Below, piece by piece: positions 36,567-50,110 of a stretch of DNA of 64,000 nucleotides (positions are counted from its first letter, which is position 1; every line of letters begins with the position of its first letter). The position numbers and the translations under genes were made by a program. The stretch is from the NCBI RefSeq assembly GCF_003073045.1, contig NC_037590.1, forward strand, positions 24,082,449 through 24,146,448, in the 5' to 3' direction. Origin of the DNA: Pomacea canaliculata (lineage: Eukaryota; Mollusca; Gastropoda; Architaenioglossa; Ampullariidae). The notes below the pieces were generated by a model. It saw nothing but the letters and a program-made list of their open reading frames with translations. It was not told the origin of the DNA and did no database searches.

Positions 36567-39500
36567 ATGGAAGGGCAAGAGGAGAAGAAAGACGCCCCAG
36601 AAGCAAAAAGGGTGCACACTTATCCATTAATACGGGTAAGCTTGTTTAAACAACTATTAAATTTCGTTAGGACTCATCTTCCTACAGCAAGATTCGCCAT
36701 GCGACGACTGACTACTGTGCAAAGTGATGTTTGTAGCCATGCGTGCGTCATTTCTTTTTGTCTTTTGCTATTTTATTTTCAAGTAATTTTACTTTGTCCC
36801 ATTATTTTGAATAGCATTTCTGTGGGTCTTTTTGAATCTTTTTATTCGAATTTGCCAGTGCGATAAAATTAATGAATAATATTGTTATTAAGGGGTTAGC
36901 AATCCAACCTAGTGATCGACGTCTTAAATCAGTTCCTGCGGAATCTCCAGTTCATCTTATTGATGTTAACAACTATTTTATGCATTGCTTCTATATGGAA
37001 AATATATATTTTAACATTTTGTACTTTACAGTTGTTTATTTTTTTAGTTAATAAATTGAGGATTGCGGTGAATTGCTTTAATTGTAATTGCACATGACAT
37101 AACATTCTGAATTCTGTGATTGAGTGTATCAGTAAATTAAAACGTGACTGCATTATGTAATGTAATATACATGTATTAAGTTTCCAGCCTGAAACACTTT
37201 CCTCAGTAAAGGTGCTGGTTTAGCTTTTATCTGTTAAACCTTTGTTGCTGACCAAAATATTCCAAATTTTTACCATAATTTTGTCCCCTTATAAGAAGAT
37301 TAAGGATATTTTAGCTTTTTGCCACATTATAGTTGAATTGAAAATTGCAGTGGTCATTATGGCTATGTAGAAGGTTCTATTATCCATTGTAGCTATCCTA
37401 GCAAACCACATATAGCCCCATTCAGTTCGGTTATGCAATAATTTTGCCCGTTAATAGGCCACACGACAGTGCTGTACGTTTTTATGGAGCCCATTCGTTA
37501 GCCAACCTTCATTATTGATAAAGCGATGGGTTAATGTAAACAAGAGCCTTACAAAAATAATGGCTTGATGTGGGTGTATATATATATAATTGTTATATGT
37601 ACAATATACAGGAGGTCCTCGACTTACAACATTGTTCCGTTCCTAAGTCGCGTCCTAAACTGATTTTCGCTGTAAGTCGGAACATACGTACACACTGTAT
37701 GTAAATAACATACTGGCTTAATGGGAGGAGGAAGCTGCAGAAGAGGTCCTCCCCAGTCCCGAGCCGCGTAACCTTGTATTCTTCCACCGCACACACCAAA
37801 CACGAAGTTCGCGTTATGACGTTTACGATGCAAAACCACTTAAGTTGAAACAAGCCTTTATACAGTAAATGGGAGATGTGTCGTAACCACGAAATATTGT
37901 AACTCGGGACTGACGTAACCCGAGGACCTCCTGTATTATTCTAATTGATGAGCACTTACAATTTCAGATATACTTACTGTGGCATGCGAGAAATTTAACA
38001 GATGCTTTATTTCCTTCTGTCCTAATTGTTTGGAATTCTCTCCCTGTTTCTCTTTGGTCTGTGTCTACTTTTGAAGCCTTCAGATCTGGCCTCAGAATCT
38101 TTTTTTTTTTTTTTTTTTTTTAATTCTTGCATAATCAGGAGTATATTTCTACCTATTCCTCAATTCTTCATCCGATTATGGTGTTACATGTTTGCCGATG
38201 CTCATGTTTCTGTATGGTGAACTGTTAGTTCATATGCTGTTTTTCATGTGCAGTCCATTGAGCTTGTGTTCACATGGAGAAATATGCTTCACAAATTTTT
38301 TATATTGTTTTATTAGGCATGTATAGTCTCTTTGAGAGCTAGTTAAGTGTTAACTAGTGATGTGATCCAGACTGTCAGGATTTTTGTTTTTTTTATCAAT
38401 GTTTGATGATCATGCCAGTAAAAATTAATATTTCACAGGTCACCAAAAATGTTTGGTTACAATAAATATCTGAAGTCTGCTTGAAAAACTTTCCTGTCGA
38501 CAGATGTTTGATTGTCTTAGCTAGCTCTGTACAAATAGCAGTGATTGTAAATGCCAAGTTTTTGCCATTGTCAGTTCTTATGTGGAAAAGAGGTCTATCA
38601 ATTTCAACTTCAGGCCTACAACTCAAAAGAATTAAGGAATGCAGGTGTAAGCCTTTTATTTTTGGACATCTCTGATGAGGTTCATATGCAAGTTTTGTCC
38701 ATTACAATTACCAAAGATTACATAACTTCTCGGTGTTGCCGTTAAGTTGGTGTGGGCATTGTTCTTATTCTTGTGACTTCCCTTGGACATTATGAGACCA
38801 TAACTAAAACAAAAGAATGGAATAAATTGTTCCGACGCGGAGTATTTCTTTGATCTGTGTCTTATTCAAACAACCGAATGATTAGAATTTTCTGCATTAA
38901 AAAAATTTTTTGTCATGGCTTTAACTTTGACGAGTTCACATAGTTTTTCAGATCAAATTATGATTCACAATCTTTAGAGAAGTGAAAGAGTTGGTGACCT
39001 GGAGGTTAATGTTGTTATATTTTATCTCATGGCCTCCATTTCTTTTATATAATAAATATATTTGGTTGTCATACTGATACTTTAAAAAGCTTACGAGATG
39101 CTATAATTTGCCTTGATGCCATATTTCTTGCTGCATTATTAGAAATGTGTCTAATGCAGACACTATTTCAGTGTCTGAACAAATTATTGCATAAGTAGTA
39201 CATTGCCAGTCTTTTAATAATATAGGAATATTTTTTTTATTTCAGGCCTAAAGGTTTTATCATACATGCATGAGTTTGTACTGCACAGCATCTATATATA
39301 TGTTTGTGTGTAAATATTGTTTAATTTTTAATCATTGCAGCACTCTGATATGAATGATGAAATGAGAACTGAGGCCATGGAGTTGTGTGTCACAGCATGT
39401 GAAAAATTTGTCAACAACAATGAGGTAAGAATAGATTTAAAGAACCAAAAAATGCCTGAAGCAGGTACTTGAGTCTAACCTTGAAATATCTGCAAAACTT

Positions 39501-39772
39501 ACGTGTACAGAAAAATATTTGCAACTTTTCATTTATTTGTGCTCAGTATTTTAACATATAGGAAAATAAGCCCATAAAAATGATTTTTAATGTTCATATT
39601 TTGACAGAATGCTGCCAAAATGATAAAGGACACAATGGACAAGAAATTTGGAGCTTCCTGGCATGTAGTAGTAGGAGAGGGCTATGGTTTTGAGATCACA
39701 CATGAGGTCAAGAATCTTCTGTACATGTTCTTTGGTGGCAACATGGCTATTTGCTTGTGGAAGTGCTCATGA
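36567..39772 (+). CDS. DNAL4: Dynein axonemal light chain 4 (DNAL4)
   Basis: A small LC8-related light chain of axonemal dynein, 105 residues, the same length as the human protein. Three exons: 36567-36635 (MEGQEEKKDAPEAKRVHTYP, then LIR), 39341-39424 (HSDMNDEMRTEAMELCVTAC, then EKFVNNNE) and 39608-39772 (NAAKMIKDTMDKKFGASWHV, VVGEGYGFEITHEVKNLLYM, ending LWKCS, stop TGA). All junctions are phase 0 with GT/AG borders. The conserved ACEKF, DKKFG.SWH and GFEITHEVKNLLY blocks are characteristic of the family. It should act in the ciliary/flagellar outer or inner arm as a homodimeric hub. It shares a 400-bp divergent promoter with gene B. A candidate AATAAA lies at 41278-41283. Confidence 0.96.
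37609..37933 (+). mobile_element. pogo/Tigger-like MITE (325 bp) in DNAL4 intron 1
   Basis: The inverted termini CAGGAGGTCCTCGACTTAC and GTAACCCGAGGACCTCCTG are flanked by TA on both sides, as expected for Tc1/mariner-class insertion. Internal 'GTTCCGTTCCTAAGTCGCGTC' and 'AAGTCGGAACATACG' are typical of pogo-like elements. It is non-coding. Confidence 0.8.
37985..38125 (+). mobile_element. CR1/L2-like LINE tail remnant
   Basis: The decayed frame FPSVLIVWNSLPVSLWSVST, then FEAFRSGLR, carries the WNSLP motif of CR1/L2 C-termini. A poly(T) run follows at 38101-38121. It lies within DNAL4 intron 1. Confidence 0.55.
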
Positions 39773-41804
39773 TAGTTTCAACTGTGCACTCAGCAATGCT
39801 TTGAAGTGCTAGTGCAGCTCACTGAGATCTTTTTATACAGACATATCTAGAATTGAGTTAAAAGAGTTCTGATTTGAAAAACAAAAAGGACTTGAAAAAT
39901 CTTTAAGTTAAAATGTGATATATTTAGTTCACTGACACTCACTTACCCCTCCCTCCTGCCTGTGTGTTTGTGTGAATACATGGATTTCTATGCTACTTTA
40001 CATAGTAGTGGAAGTGGAATTGGAACGTATTTGGGTGTCTATTCTTCTGTACATGGTTGTGGAAGTGGTAAACTGGGAATGGAGAGGTGATGTTAAGCTG
40101 GTAATAGTTCTTTCTCTGAAAGTAGACATCATGGTTACCATTTCTCAAATTACAACCTGGTTGAATTTGCAACAAACCTATTCTTTTTAGAAACAATAGA
40201 AACATCTCTAATTTTTTAAGAATAGCAACATTTTTAAAATACTTTTTCCTGCTTTTGAAGTATCCCATTTAAGTCACAGTGATCTAAGCAAATCTCTATG
40301 ATTGCCTATATAGATAACATGAGACTTTAAAATAAGGCTGTTACTGTTTAAACCTACAGTATATATATAAATGAAAAAAATATTCTCTTGACATGAAATA
40401 CTCTTGACAAAATACCTTCAAATATTTAATGACATTTTTGTAATGTGTTAATTTTTAACTGCCTTTTACATTCCACATTTTACACTTTTTTGGAGTAAAA
40501 AAAGTATGTTATGAAAAGGATTATAAGAGCGATTGTTTTTGTTAAATGCCGAAAATAATAGTTAAAAATACACACACATGCATTCACGCACTCTCTCTCT
40601 TTCTCTCTTTTACTGTTTTGTTTAGGACTTGTGGAGACCATGAATTTGATCTTCTAAAGTACTTGGTGTTGAGGTTTATATTCTGATCCTTGCAGGCTGG
40701 CTTCATGGTTTGCAAATGCTGATGTTTAGTATTAATTCTTTATTTATTAATTGGACTAGTAATATAAACTGCATATCTTCAACTCAGATACAAAGAACTG
40801 CATAGTTTATTAAGAATCTTTGACTCCATTAAAGTCTTTGACAATGTTTAGATCAGATCTATTTCAAGTCGACAGCAGCCTTTGCTATAACTACATCCAG
40901 GGTGGCCTTAAAAATGTTTTTCTTGTTACTCTTATTTTTAAGCACACTAAATTCCACCAAGTATACTAAAAATATTTGTTTAAATTGTTACCACCTGTTT
41001 GTATAAAATCGTCGTGTAGTTTCAGCAAAGGTTATTTGTAAAGCTTAATAATAGGTAGCATTACATTCAAGCTGACTGTTCAGTAAGCAAACTCACAGGG
41101 AGAAGCATCACTGTGGATTCCTTGTTGCTACTGACAGTCTAACTTTATCACTTGGGCTATGCACTTGTACAAAGACAACAGTTTATTTTTTATTTAACAT
41201 GGATCATTCCTGTAAATATTGAGACCAGAATGATTATATTCATTCCACTTACATTAGTTTCAGATACATGTAAATCTAATAAAATATAATTTTAATTAGT
41301 TTCTTGACTTGTACTGCTTTGGGCTGAGTGAATGTATAAGAAGGTTTGCTTACTGTAGATATCTTTGTGTAAATACTGAAATAATAATTGTTTATTGGAA
41401 ACATATCTCAACTGCACTAGAAACTGCATGTTATGTTGTGCATTTGGCATGAAGTAAATGAGTTCTCCTGTTGGCTGTTTTTGTTTTGGGAACAGTCTGC
41501 TGATGTGCACCTTGAATGACCCCAAACGATGGAGTCACGTGAATCACCGTAAGCAGACATCACGGACCTTCATTTACTGAAGGTCTGTGGCGGACATTTT
41601 ATATAGCAAAGCAGTAGGTTCCCAATTATTTCACACAAAAAAAGCATTAAATAAAACATTTACATATAGAACAGCACTCTCCCACAGAAAAGAGCCAACA
41701 GTTGCTTGTAATTCTAATTAAAGTTAATTTGTATGCTTTGGGACAACCTATATAGTTATATATGCTGTTAACACAAATTTTGTAATCCAGTAGTAAGTTG
41801 GTAA

Positions 41805-42010
41805 AAGAAAGACTTGCTTGTCACCGCTGCAGTGAGAGGCTCTGGGCTCAGATCTCGTCCAGGAACACTTCTCTGTGACACCTGTTCGGAGGGCTTGATG
41901 TCGGGGGTTTTCTACAGGTACTCTGGTTTCCTCCTCCTAAATCACGTACTCTCGGTTGGAGCACTTTCCCGTCAAAACACGAACGGTCACAACAACCAAT
42001 TACCGTTTTC
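41805..42010 (+). repeat. tRNA-derived SINE, type 2
   Basis: CTTGTCACCGCTGCAGTGAG, then GGGCTCAGATCTCGTCC (B-box-like), then CAGGTACTCTGGTTTCCTCC and TTGGAGCACTTTCC. It has the same architecture as 24115-24300. The GGTTTCCTCC core resembles the conserved central domains shared by several metazoan SINEs. Confidence 0.7.
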
Positions 42011-42479
42011 TAATGACACGAGAATATATGGAAACTATGATGACGTTTAACTGTGAGCAATATCTCAACTAAAATATTTTAAACGTGAGAAATATATTTG
42101 CTTCATATGTATTAATGAAAACCTTCACACCGCTCAGTTCTTTGTTTTAGACTGGTGCGAGCCCAGTTAACTAGTCTTGATCCAATACCTATCTTGACTA
42201 AACCAAAATGAAGTGCGAAAATCAAGAGAAGGGTAGGCAAATAAATGTTAGGTTAATCAAAGCCTATACAGTGACCGTTCTCTTTAATCATTTCTGCGTG
42301 AGAACCTTCACTCAAAGACTTGTCAAAGCCATGATTTGGTTGTATTATGAATAAAAGTGTGCAGATATTGTTCGGTTCGGGCTCGGATCAAGAAGTTCGC
42401 CGGGAACTCTAAAACCTACCACTTCTGTCTATGCGTCTGTTGTCAAATTTTTGTCAAAGTAGATAAGAGTAGTCAGTTA

Positions 42480-42870
42480 TACAGAATTTAAGTTTGCGAT
42501 ATAGTTTCTTCTTGTTCCTATTCGCCCCCAGTGGAGCATAGGGCCGCAACAGCACCCCACCATCGGACCCGCTTCTAGACGTCCTTTTCCAGTTGGGACC
42601 ATGTCATACCAGCTGTCTCCGCCTCTCTGTGGACTGATCTCCTCCACGTCTTCTCTAGGGCTTTCACCAGCACGTGTCATAAGCCCTTTTGATGAGGGAT
42701 CTTCCCGTCGAGGCTCTCGTTGTACGATTGTTTGCGGTCTCTGTAGCGTTTTATTCTTTACAGGATGGTTGCTAGCCCCACGCCCAACCCTCCTCTTCAT
42801 CCGGGCTTGGGACCGGCAGGTTACCCGAGTGGTTTCCAGGCGGAGTTTTTGCGATATATAGTGTCTCTTA
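42480..42870 (-). mobile_element. LINE C-terminal fragment
   Basis: The minus strand, with frameshifts, reads LEKTWRRSVHREAETAGMTW, then SQLEKDV and RVRWWGAVAALCSTGGE. This is the EDR..WR..V.ALCS-type end of a non-LTR retrotransposon polyprotein, just before its 3' tail. It is inactive. Confidence 0.6.
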
Positions 42871-43079
42871 GTAATTCTGCTCCCTCCCAATCACCCCTCC
42901 TGCTTTTTTACTGTTTCTGTTCAGCTTGTCCCTATCCTGCTGTGTTATGCTCCCTCCCTAGCACACGTATATGCCAAAGGTCACGTCGGTGCTGCATATT
43001 ACAGAAGTGTAAAATAGAGTTGCAAGAGTTCAGGGCGCACGTTAAAACACATAATTTTTTTCAAACAGTAAAGGCGAAT

Positions 43080-44300
43080 AATGCATTTTCTTGACAACGC
43101 TATCAACACGTCTTACACGAGCTTTCCATGCGAGTTTATCGTCGATAGTTATATTCCTAAATATTTGTAACTGTCTACTCTTGTTAAGACCTTACGTACT
43201 TTTAATGAGTATATGTCATCGAAATCAGCCTTCTCTTTCCTGAAATCTGCAATCATTTCTTTTGCTTTCTTGACGTTTAACTCTAAATAAATTGATAATT
43301 GACACACCATGTAACAAAATGTTCCACCTCCTGTGTGTAGCAGGATTCATCATCGTTGGAAATCAGTCCTGTAACTATCGTTCCTGTGTCTACACTCTGT
43401 GTACAGGGCAAACAATGAGAGAGTATTGGTGTACCAAGTGGGTGTACAGAGTATCAGAAATAATATCACTAGAAATTCTTATAAACCGATGTATGTTGGT
43501 CAGATAGTCAAGATCCACGGAGGTTCTGGTATCAATTACATTCATCCAAATTAGTTTTTGAACAAATTAAGCAATTAAATGATATATTGTGTATAGAGAA
43601 GTAAAAAAAGACGAATTTAATGCACTCCAGATGCGCGTTAATTCTATTTAGGACATATAAAACAGCATCTTCTATACTCCTTTTGTTTCTGAATGGGAAC
43701 TGCAGTAGGTCTAATGAGTCCAGAACAAGATCTAGTAAACTACATGGGCTTTTCTTTGGTACTGACACGAAAAAGTTTTCCAACATAACGGAACTGAACT
43801 ACTCGAAAGAGACAAGTTAAATATAAATAAGATTTGGCAAGCAAATTGGTCAGCACAATTACGATAGTAGGTCTATAACTTTATCAAGTCCGGCTGCCTT
43901 TTGAATGTGCACTTTAAGAAATTGTCAGCGCACTTCCTCTTCTGTAAAGACATTATTATCATCCTCTTCTCCACTTTCAAAACATCATTAAGAGCTTCTT
44001 TCAGTCTCTCGGCTTATTTATATTCTCTGTAAAATCATGGCAGTCAAAGCGACAAAAGAAAGTTTTCAGCTTAGCGTAGTCTGTTTTATGACCCGACTTT
44101 TATCACCGTTTACCCTGGTGCCGACTCATTAATTACCTTAATCTGTCCCAGACTTTCTTCACATTGTGCTTTTGAAAAATTTCCTCTATCTTCTGCTTTT
44201 ATTTATCCTTTCCCTCCTTGATGGCCCTCGATCTTGAGTTCTTTATCTGCATTGCTTTTGGTGTCTCCCTATCCTCGCCTCTGAAAGCCTGCTTCTTTTT
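43080..44300 (-). mobile_element. CR1/Rex1-like LINE reverse-transcriptase fragment
   Basis: Minus-strand pieces in several frames include LLQFPFRNKRSIEDAVLYVL, NRINAHLE and FSIHNISFNCLI (diverged core), and further on ELNVKKAKEMIADFRKEKAD and SYKYLGI. Together they order as reverse-transcriptase blocks of a CR1/Rex1-type LINE. Stops and frameshifts show a dead copy. Confidence 0.75.
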
Positions 44301-44629
44301 GTTCTTTGTTATCTAGTTATCTAGTCGATAACCGTACACAGCTGCGCGACGGACATTTGTCAGTGGTTGACTCGACTTTGGGCTGTTGTCGAATCAGATA
44401 ATAATATATAAAAATATATGTTATTTATAGTGTCTGGTGGATTTGACTCGATCCCGTGTTGTCTCAGCAGTTTGCGAACGGTTCAAATCCTGAAATGGCA
44501 TGACTAGTCCTAGTTGGTGTGTTTATGTATGTGGAGTGTAAGTGGTTGTGTGTGAAAACGTGGTTTCAAGTTAGCTTTAAAGGTGATATTGAGGTGTGAT
44601 AATTGTACATTCGATATTTTGTTTTCATC

Positions 44630-46799
44630 ATGTCGAAACCCGAGTCTGAAAAAAAGCTTATCACTGGCAAAGATATTCCAACAAGACGAATGGTACTGAA
44701 TGATATTTCGCAACTACCAACAGATTATTCTTCAACTCCCGGAGGAACATTTTTCTCCACAACCCCAGGAGGTATGATGCATGTCGTTCTGTGCATTTTA
44801 TACTTTTCTTATACAGCTGTCACATGTGGATATTATACTTCTTTACTATTGTATGGTGCTTGCATAAGGTGCGTTCAAAAGACGGGATACCTTTGTGGAT
44901 TTTTCAATATGGCGCATCTCCAACCATGTGACTTCTGTTTGGCAACATTTCAAGCGGGAACTTTGTCGGCTGCATGTTTGCATCATGCATCTCATATATT
45001 TAACTTTGAATATATTATCAAATACTTTACTTTCTTCTGCCTAATTTAAGGTTTTTAAATCTTCACAATATTTGCGAGATATCTTGAACGTGGAACAGTC
45101 AGCAGTTAATAGTACTGAATCGGCGATTACCGATTAACCTAGTTCCAGTGTTTGAACAATCTATGTTGTCAGTAGACTTAAACGGTTGTAAGTTATTGCT
45201 TAGAGCAATAAGTTTAACCGACGAAAATAAGAGGGGAGGTTGAGCAGAAAAAACGAGTTTGATGTCGCTGACGTCAGCACAATCTTACTCTGTTTATTGT
45301 TGTGGCCTTGACCCAACAGAAGAAGGGTCACACGGTCATGATTTGAGTACTGACTCAGTTTCTTTCTCTCTTTTCCCCAACAAAAATAGACTTCCGCTTA
45401 AACGGTGGTACAAACTGTGTACAAACTGTTTGCAGTATTCTAGCAGACATAAACCAGTGTACAGTGGTGTAAAGCAGAATTTTCCAAATGCATTTACAAT
45501 AAATGTAAGAAACAATTGTAATGGATCTTGGTTGATGTTGCCTAAACCAGAAGTAGAGCAAGGTCTGGGTGATGGGCAGATTATGCTAGTGGATGTCTAC
45601 TATAATTAATTTTTACTCCATGACGAAAGTTTGCAATCATATGGCAGACATTTCTTTATGTTAGATAACAAGATATTTGAGCACAGCATCATCACTAACT
45701 GTTGCACTTCAAATAAAACACTAAGCAGTGCCAGACTGAGATTTATTTACCAATATTATACCATATTACATAATATACTAAGAATACTTCTTTCTGCAGG
45801 TACTCGTATTGTTTATGAGCGAGCATTCTTAATGCAATGTCGCAATTCTCCACTTGCAAAGAGCCCCCCTGCCAATATGTTACGTATTCCTGGTGTGACA
45901 AGCCCAGTACTCTCAGAGCTGGTGCGGGAAAATGGTGATGCCATACACATTCATGAAGAGCGTGATAAAGATGGTAACATCAATTTCTTTGAAAGAAACT
46001 AAATTGTTTTAATGACTGTTGCAGGTATAGGCTATAGTGCTAGTCTTCATTCTAGCATTGTTTTAGTTATACGTAAACATGTGGTCATAGAAACAAAAGC
46101 AGTGGAAGTTTGCTAGTCAGTTAAATAAGGTTTGGATTCTCGCTGTCGTGTTCAAGTAGTGTGTTTTATCTTACTGTTCAGTGCCAGAAACATCACAGAA
46201 AAGCAATTTTATCATGTAAAATGCATTCCATGTTTTTTCAAACTAACTTAATTTTTTTTTTTTTAAAAAAAAACATGAACAGAGAATAGCTTTTTATTCA
46301 TAATTAATATTGTTGTGAACTTCTGAGAAGAAAGGATGATTAATACTGAAAGTTCTGAAGAAACTTTTACATTTGAACATCAACTTGAACCAATACCCAT
46401 CTTTCAGAGGAGGGTGGTTATTATAATTATAAGATTGTAACAGCAAGAATCTAAGAATTAGAGGTGATTTTTTTTCTTCTTCTTATATTTTCCTTTACAT
46501 CATAGCATCACACATTTCAAAGTGATGTACAAATTTTGCATTTTTTATTATTATATACAGGAAACAAAATTTCAACTGCTGCTACCTATTATTTATTATA
46601 AATTCAATTATTTTATTTATATTGTCTTATAATTTTTTACATTTATATTTGAACTGTTTATGCACATAAATATGTGTAGAATAGTTTGTGGGTTAGTAAG
46701 CTGAATTAACAGGCATAATTAATAATATGAAGACTTTTATTACATCTGCTTTCAGAGAAAGTGTCTGCAGAAGATGCACAGTTCCAGATGGACATTTGA
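44630..46799 (+). CDS. EIF4EBP: eIF4E-binding protein (4E-BP)
   Basis: A translational repressor that binds eIF4E and is released on phosphorylation by mTORC1. Three exons: 44630-44771, 45800-45973 and 46756-46799, with both junctions in phase 1, giving 119 residues, about the vertebrate length. Visible motifs in order are [12 protein letters not shown] (equivalent of the RAIP region), STPGGT and TTPGGT (the two priming phosphosites), YERAFLM (canonical YxxxxL-phi eIF4E-binding motif), [11 protein letters not shown] (later phospho-sites), IPGVTSP, and the C-terminal FQMDI. FQMDI is the TOS raptor-binding motif, FEMDI in vertebrates. The start MSKPESEKK was preferred over an upstream in-frame Met at 44603, which adds a non-conserved hydrophobic stretch. 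Retained-intron readings after 44771 and 45973 end quickly in stops. Confidence 0.96.
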
Positions 46800-49700
46800 C
46801 CTTTCTGGACTCCCAAGACTTTGGTGTGGTGGTAGCCAGTCACTTGTTGGAACTGCTGTGTTTAATGGCTCAAGGTTTTATTGTGTGAATTATTTTGCCA
46901 TATATCTCAGGATGTTCAAAGCAATGACAGCACAGAGATCAGTAACAGTGGATTTTGTTTTGCAGTTGTCAGATCCATGCAAATTGGTTAATAATACTGA
47001 TCTGTGGCTGACTTCTGCTGCTGTTTGTGCTCTGTGACCTCCAGTGAAATTGAAGTAACTGACAGTGATACTGATAATCTTAGACTATTTAGTAAAGAGT
47101 ATTTGTATTTCCATGTACATATGCTGAACAGTCTTATAGATTGGCCTCCACAGTTGCATTGCACACTGTTTTAAACTAGCTGTAACACTTGTCTGTGGAC
47201 TACACACCAAAGAACGATGTTAGCAGTGGTGGCAGTTTTTCTTTTTAAAACTATTTAGTGCCAACATTTTTAGTTGTGGTCTTTGGCTTTTGAATATTTT
47301 ATCATTGAAATTATTAAAAAGGAATGTTTAACTCATGAAGGGAGATTAAATAAACATTGGTGATGGTTATTTTTTTCCGAACTGTATTTGTTTTTGCTAA
47401 TTTCTCAGCAGATTGATTAAAACTTCACTACTGGCATTGCTCAAATTGTGCTCCTGAGTGCCTGTTTTCTTTTATGATTTTTACGGTGCTAAAACCTTGA
47501 TGAAATTGTTTTATTAAGCAACTTTTAGAAAGCAGTTTCATAAAAATGCAAGCAGCAGCTGTTATGCCTATATGTACAAATAGGTTTAAATTTATTTTTT
47601 TTTAATTTGAGGTTTAGCAGATGAGTTTTGAATCCTTGAATAAGTTGAAGAAATCCCTGTTGATGGATAATTTTTTTGTTTGTGGCTGCAGATGGAGATG
47701 TTGCAGATTGGGTTCTTGTAACAGTAATGTGTCTGGTGTCTGTAAACAAACTATTGTGTTGCTGATGGGAGGGTGATGAGCATTCAGAAAAAGTCATTGT
47801 CCAGAAGTTTAATGAAGTATACAAATTTATAATCTGATCAGTCAAAAGTCTTGTTTTCTGTTGTGAAATGTCCATACATTGGTACTCAGACGTCTGTTGA
47901 CTGTTAAGGTCCAGATTGAGACTATGGTTTCCATGCAGCCTCTGGTCACTCCACAATAGCAGTCAAAATTATGCTATAGATAGTCTGGGTCCACAGAGTT
48001 AAAACAGCTGCTGCCATTGGACAACTGTGATGTTTGTAGGGATTTTTTTTTTAAAAAGTTAATGGCAACTTTTATTGCCATTCTTCATCTCTGTCCTTAG
48101 TGCTGAGAAGGGGAAACTGCATAATGTAAAATATTAAAATGCATTCGGTATGAAGATGGCATGGGAAGAAAATTGTTGCAAGACTGCACCTCCTTTCAAG
48201 GAGGGCTGGAAGTACCTGTTGCAAATATGACAGTTGCTTGTCACATAGCAAAAGGGCAAGTTTACAATCTGTACTTGCCATAGCATTTGTCATATTTGCA
48301 ATAGGTACTTGCATTTAGCACTGAGTCTGGTAATTTTGAAATGTTACATTTAACATTTTAAAGAAACTCTTGTAACATTGTAATGAAATATAGTTCACAT
48401 GGGAGCTGTTTTATGCCACTTGATTAAGAGCTTTGAAGTGCATGGGGGGGAAGTCTAGAGGACTTAAGTGTGCTTAGACTTTTATGTCGTTTTTCACTTG
48501 AGAGGGTGGGGATAGATGGGTGGAGTTCTCAGTTATGCTTTCATTTTAAGGTCTTGGTGATTCAACGTGAAAGATCCAAAATATTAACTAACATGCCTAT
48601 GCAAATTGGTTAAGTGATTTTTGTGGGCAAACACTTGTTTATAAAGTGGCGTTTGTCATTTTGTTCATGGGAGTGGCCACGAGGAAAGTATAAATATGAA
48701 AAAAGTATTTTGATAGATGGGAATAAATATTATTGTGCAATTCATGTTTTTGTTGCTACACAAGTGTGTACATTATGGTGTTCTTAACAACCCATAGCCA
48801 ATATGCATTTTCCTTAGCCAATGCTATTTACAACACTTCCGTGGGAGCGAAGCTTTCATTGGTAGATGTTGCGTGATAATCAAACAGCTTGTTTCTATTT
48901 AGCATTCTTTTCTATGGTGCATTTTATTACACGTTTTCCTTGTCCTCCCCTCCCTCCTTTTTTGTGGTAATCACAAGTCTGTGTTTAGCACAAAACGTAA
49001 ATCCTAAAGTGTAAAACAGACCAAGACTTTTTTTTTTTGTATTGCATTTGCAAACTAAAGTTCTTAAAGTGTCCAAGCATAATACGGTTTCATCCAATTT
49101 GTTGTCTCCTCTTGATAATTAAGTTACCAAGAAGTGCAATCAAGTGTTAAGAGATGAAAAACATTTTTTTTTTGGAAAAATTGAAGTCAGTAGCTATCTT
49201 TTTTTTCCCCAAAACTTTTCAGGTTACTGTAAATTAGACTGTTGAGTATAGAATGAACTCATTGTTAAAGTCCCTAAATAAAACTTTTGTGTGAACAATT
49301 CTAAATCTTGCTATGAAAATGAATTTTTATGCAGAATAATATATTACAAGGTCATTTTTTTTTTAGATTTCGAACAGTGCCATATCTAGAAAATGTGACA
49401 CCTATAGGCCAAAGCAGCTTTTCATAGGTCACAGGAGAAGAACAAGACCTGTTGACCTACCATTGTTAAGTTTAAACCAAAAGCATCCAGAATCTGTTGC
49501 AGCTTGCAGCAATGATGCAACACCACCTGCTGATCTACTTTTCAATCTGCCCTAAATGTTTTTTAAAAAGGTTACTTTTTTTTAAAGCTATACCTGAGGG
49601 ACATTTTTAACTGAGCATTTATGAGAAATGAAAGCTGCTGGCTTTTTTTTTTTTTTTTTTAATGGCAGTGGGGGTTTCTTGATATGACTTGTGTTCTTAT

Positions 49701-50110
49701 TCAGCTCTGGCTTTTGTAAATCATTGTTTATGGCAACCAACATATTTTTCTACAGGGTTAATTCTGTAGCAGAATGTGAATAGCTAGAAATGTTACATTT
49801 ATCCCTTCTTTGCAATAATTGTAAACTATGGATGGGCATTAACAGTAAAAGACTTATATATCCATGTTTAACATGAATCTATGTAGAGGTATTAGTTCTA
49901 TTCAGGCTATGCATCTTTGTCGTGTCAAGTTAATTTTTTTGTGACATGGTTAGCCACTGAAGTATGTTAAGAATATGACACATGCATTCACTCAGAATGG
50001 AAGGGAGGGGGGAGAGAAAAAAGATATTTTAATTTCCAACCAATCAAGCTTATACCAGTGAAATCATGTGACAATTTTCTGTTTATCTTGAAATAAATTG
50101 AGTGCTTTTT
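46800..50110 (+). other. 4E-BP 3' untranslated/flanking region
   Basis: AT-rich non-coding DNA. AATAAA signals at 47349-47354 (550 bp after the stop) and near 50092 could give short and long 3' ends. Minus-strand frames at 47525-47956 and 48072-48314 have no recognisable content. Poly(T) runs are frequent. Confidence 0.4.

Larger units (their letters stand above)
39773..44629. other. DNAL4 3' flank and repeat-rich intergenic region
   Basis: About 1.5 kb of AT-rich sequence, up to the AATAAA at 41278, is the likely DNAL4 3' UTR and flank. Beyond it come a SINE (41805-42010), a LINE C-terminal fragment (42480-42870) and a LINE reverse-transcriptase fragment (43080-44300). The last 300 bp before 44630 would hold the 4E-BP promoter and 5' UTR. 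No host gene was seen. Confidence 0.5.

Noticed and set aside
38101..38121. Poly(T) run as a terminator or retropseudogene tail
   Set aside because: Homopolymers of this size are common across the window, and the adjacent sequence is a LINE remnant.
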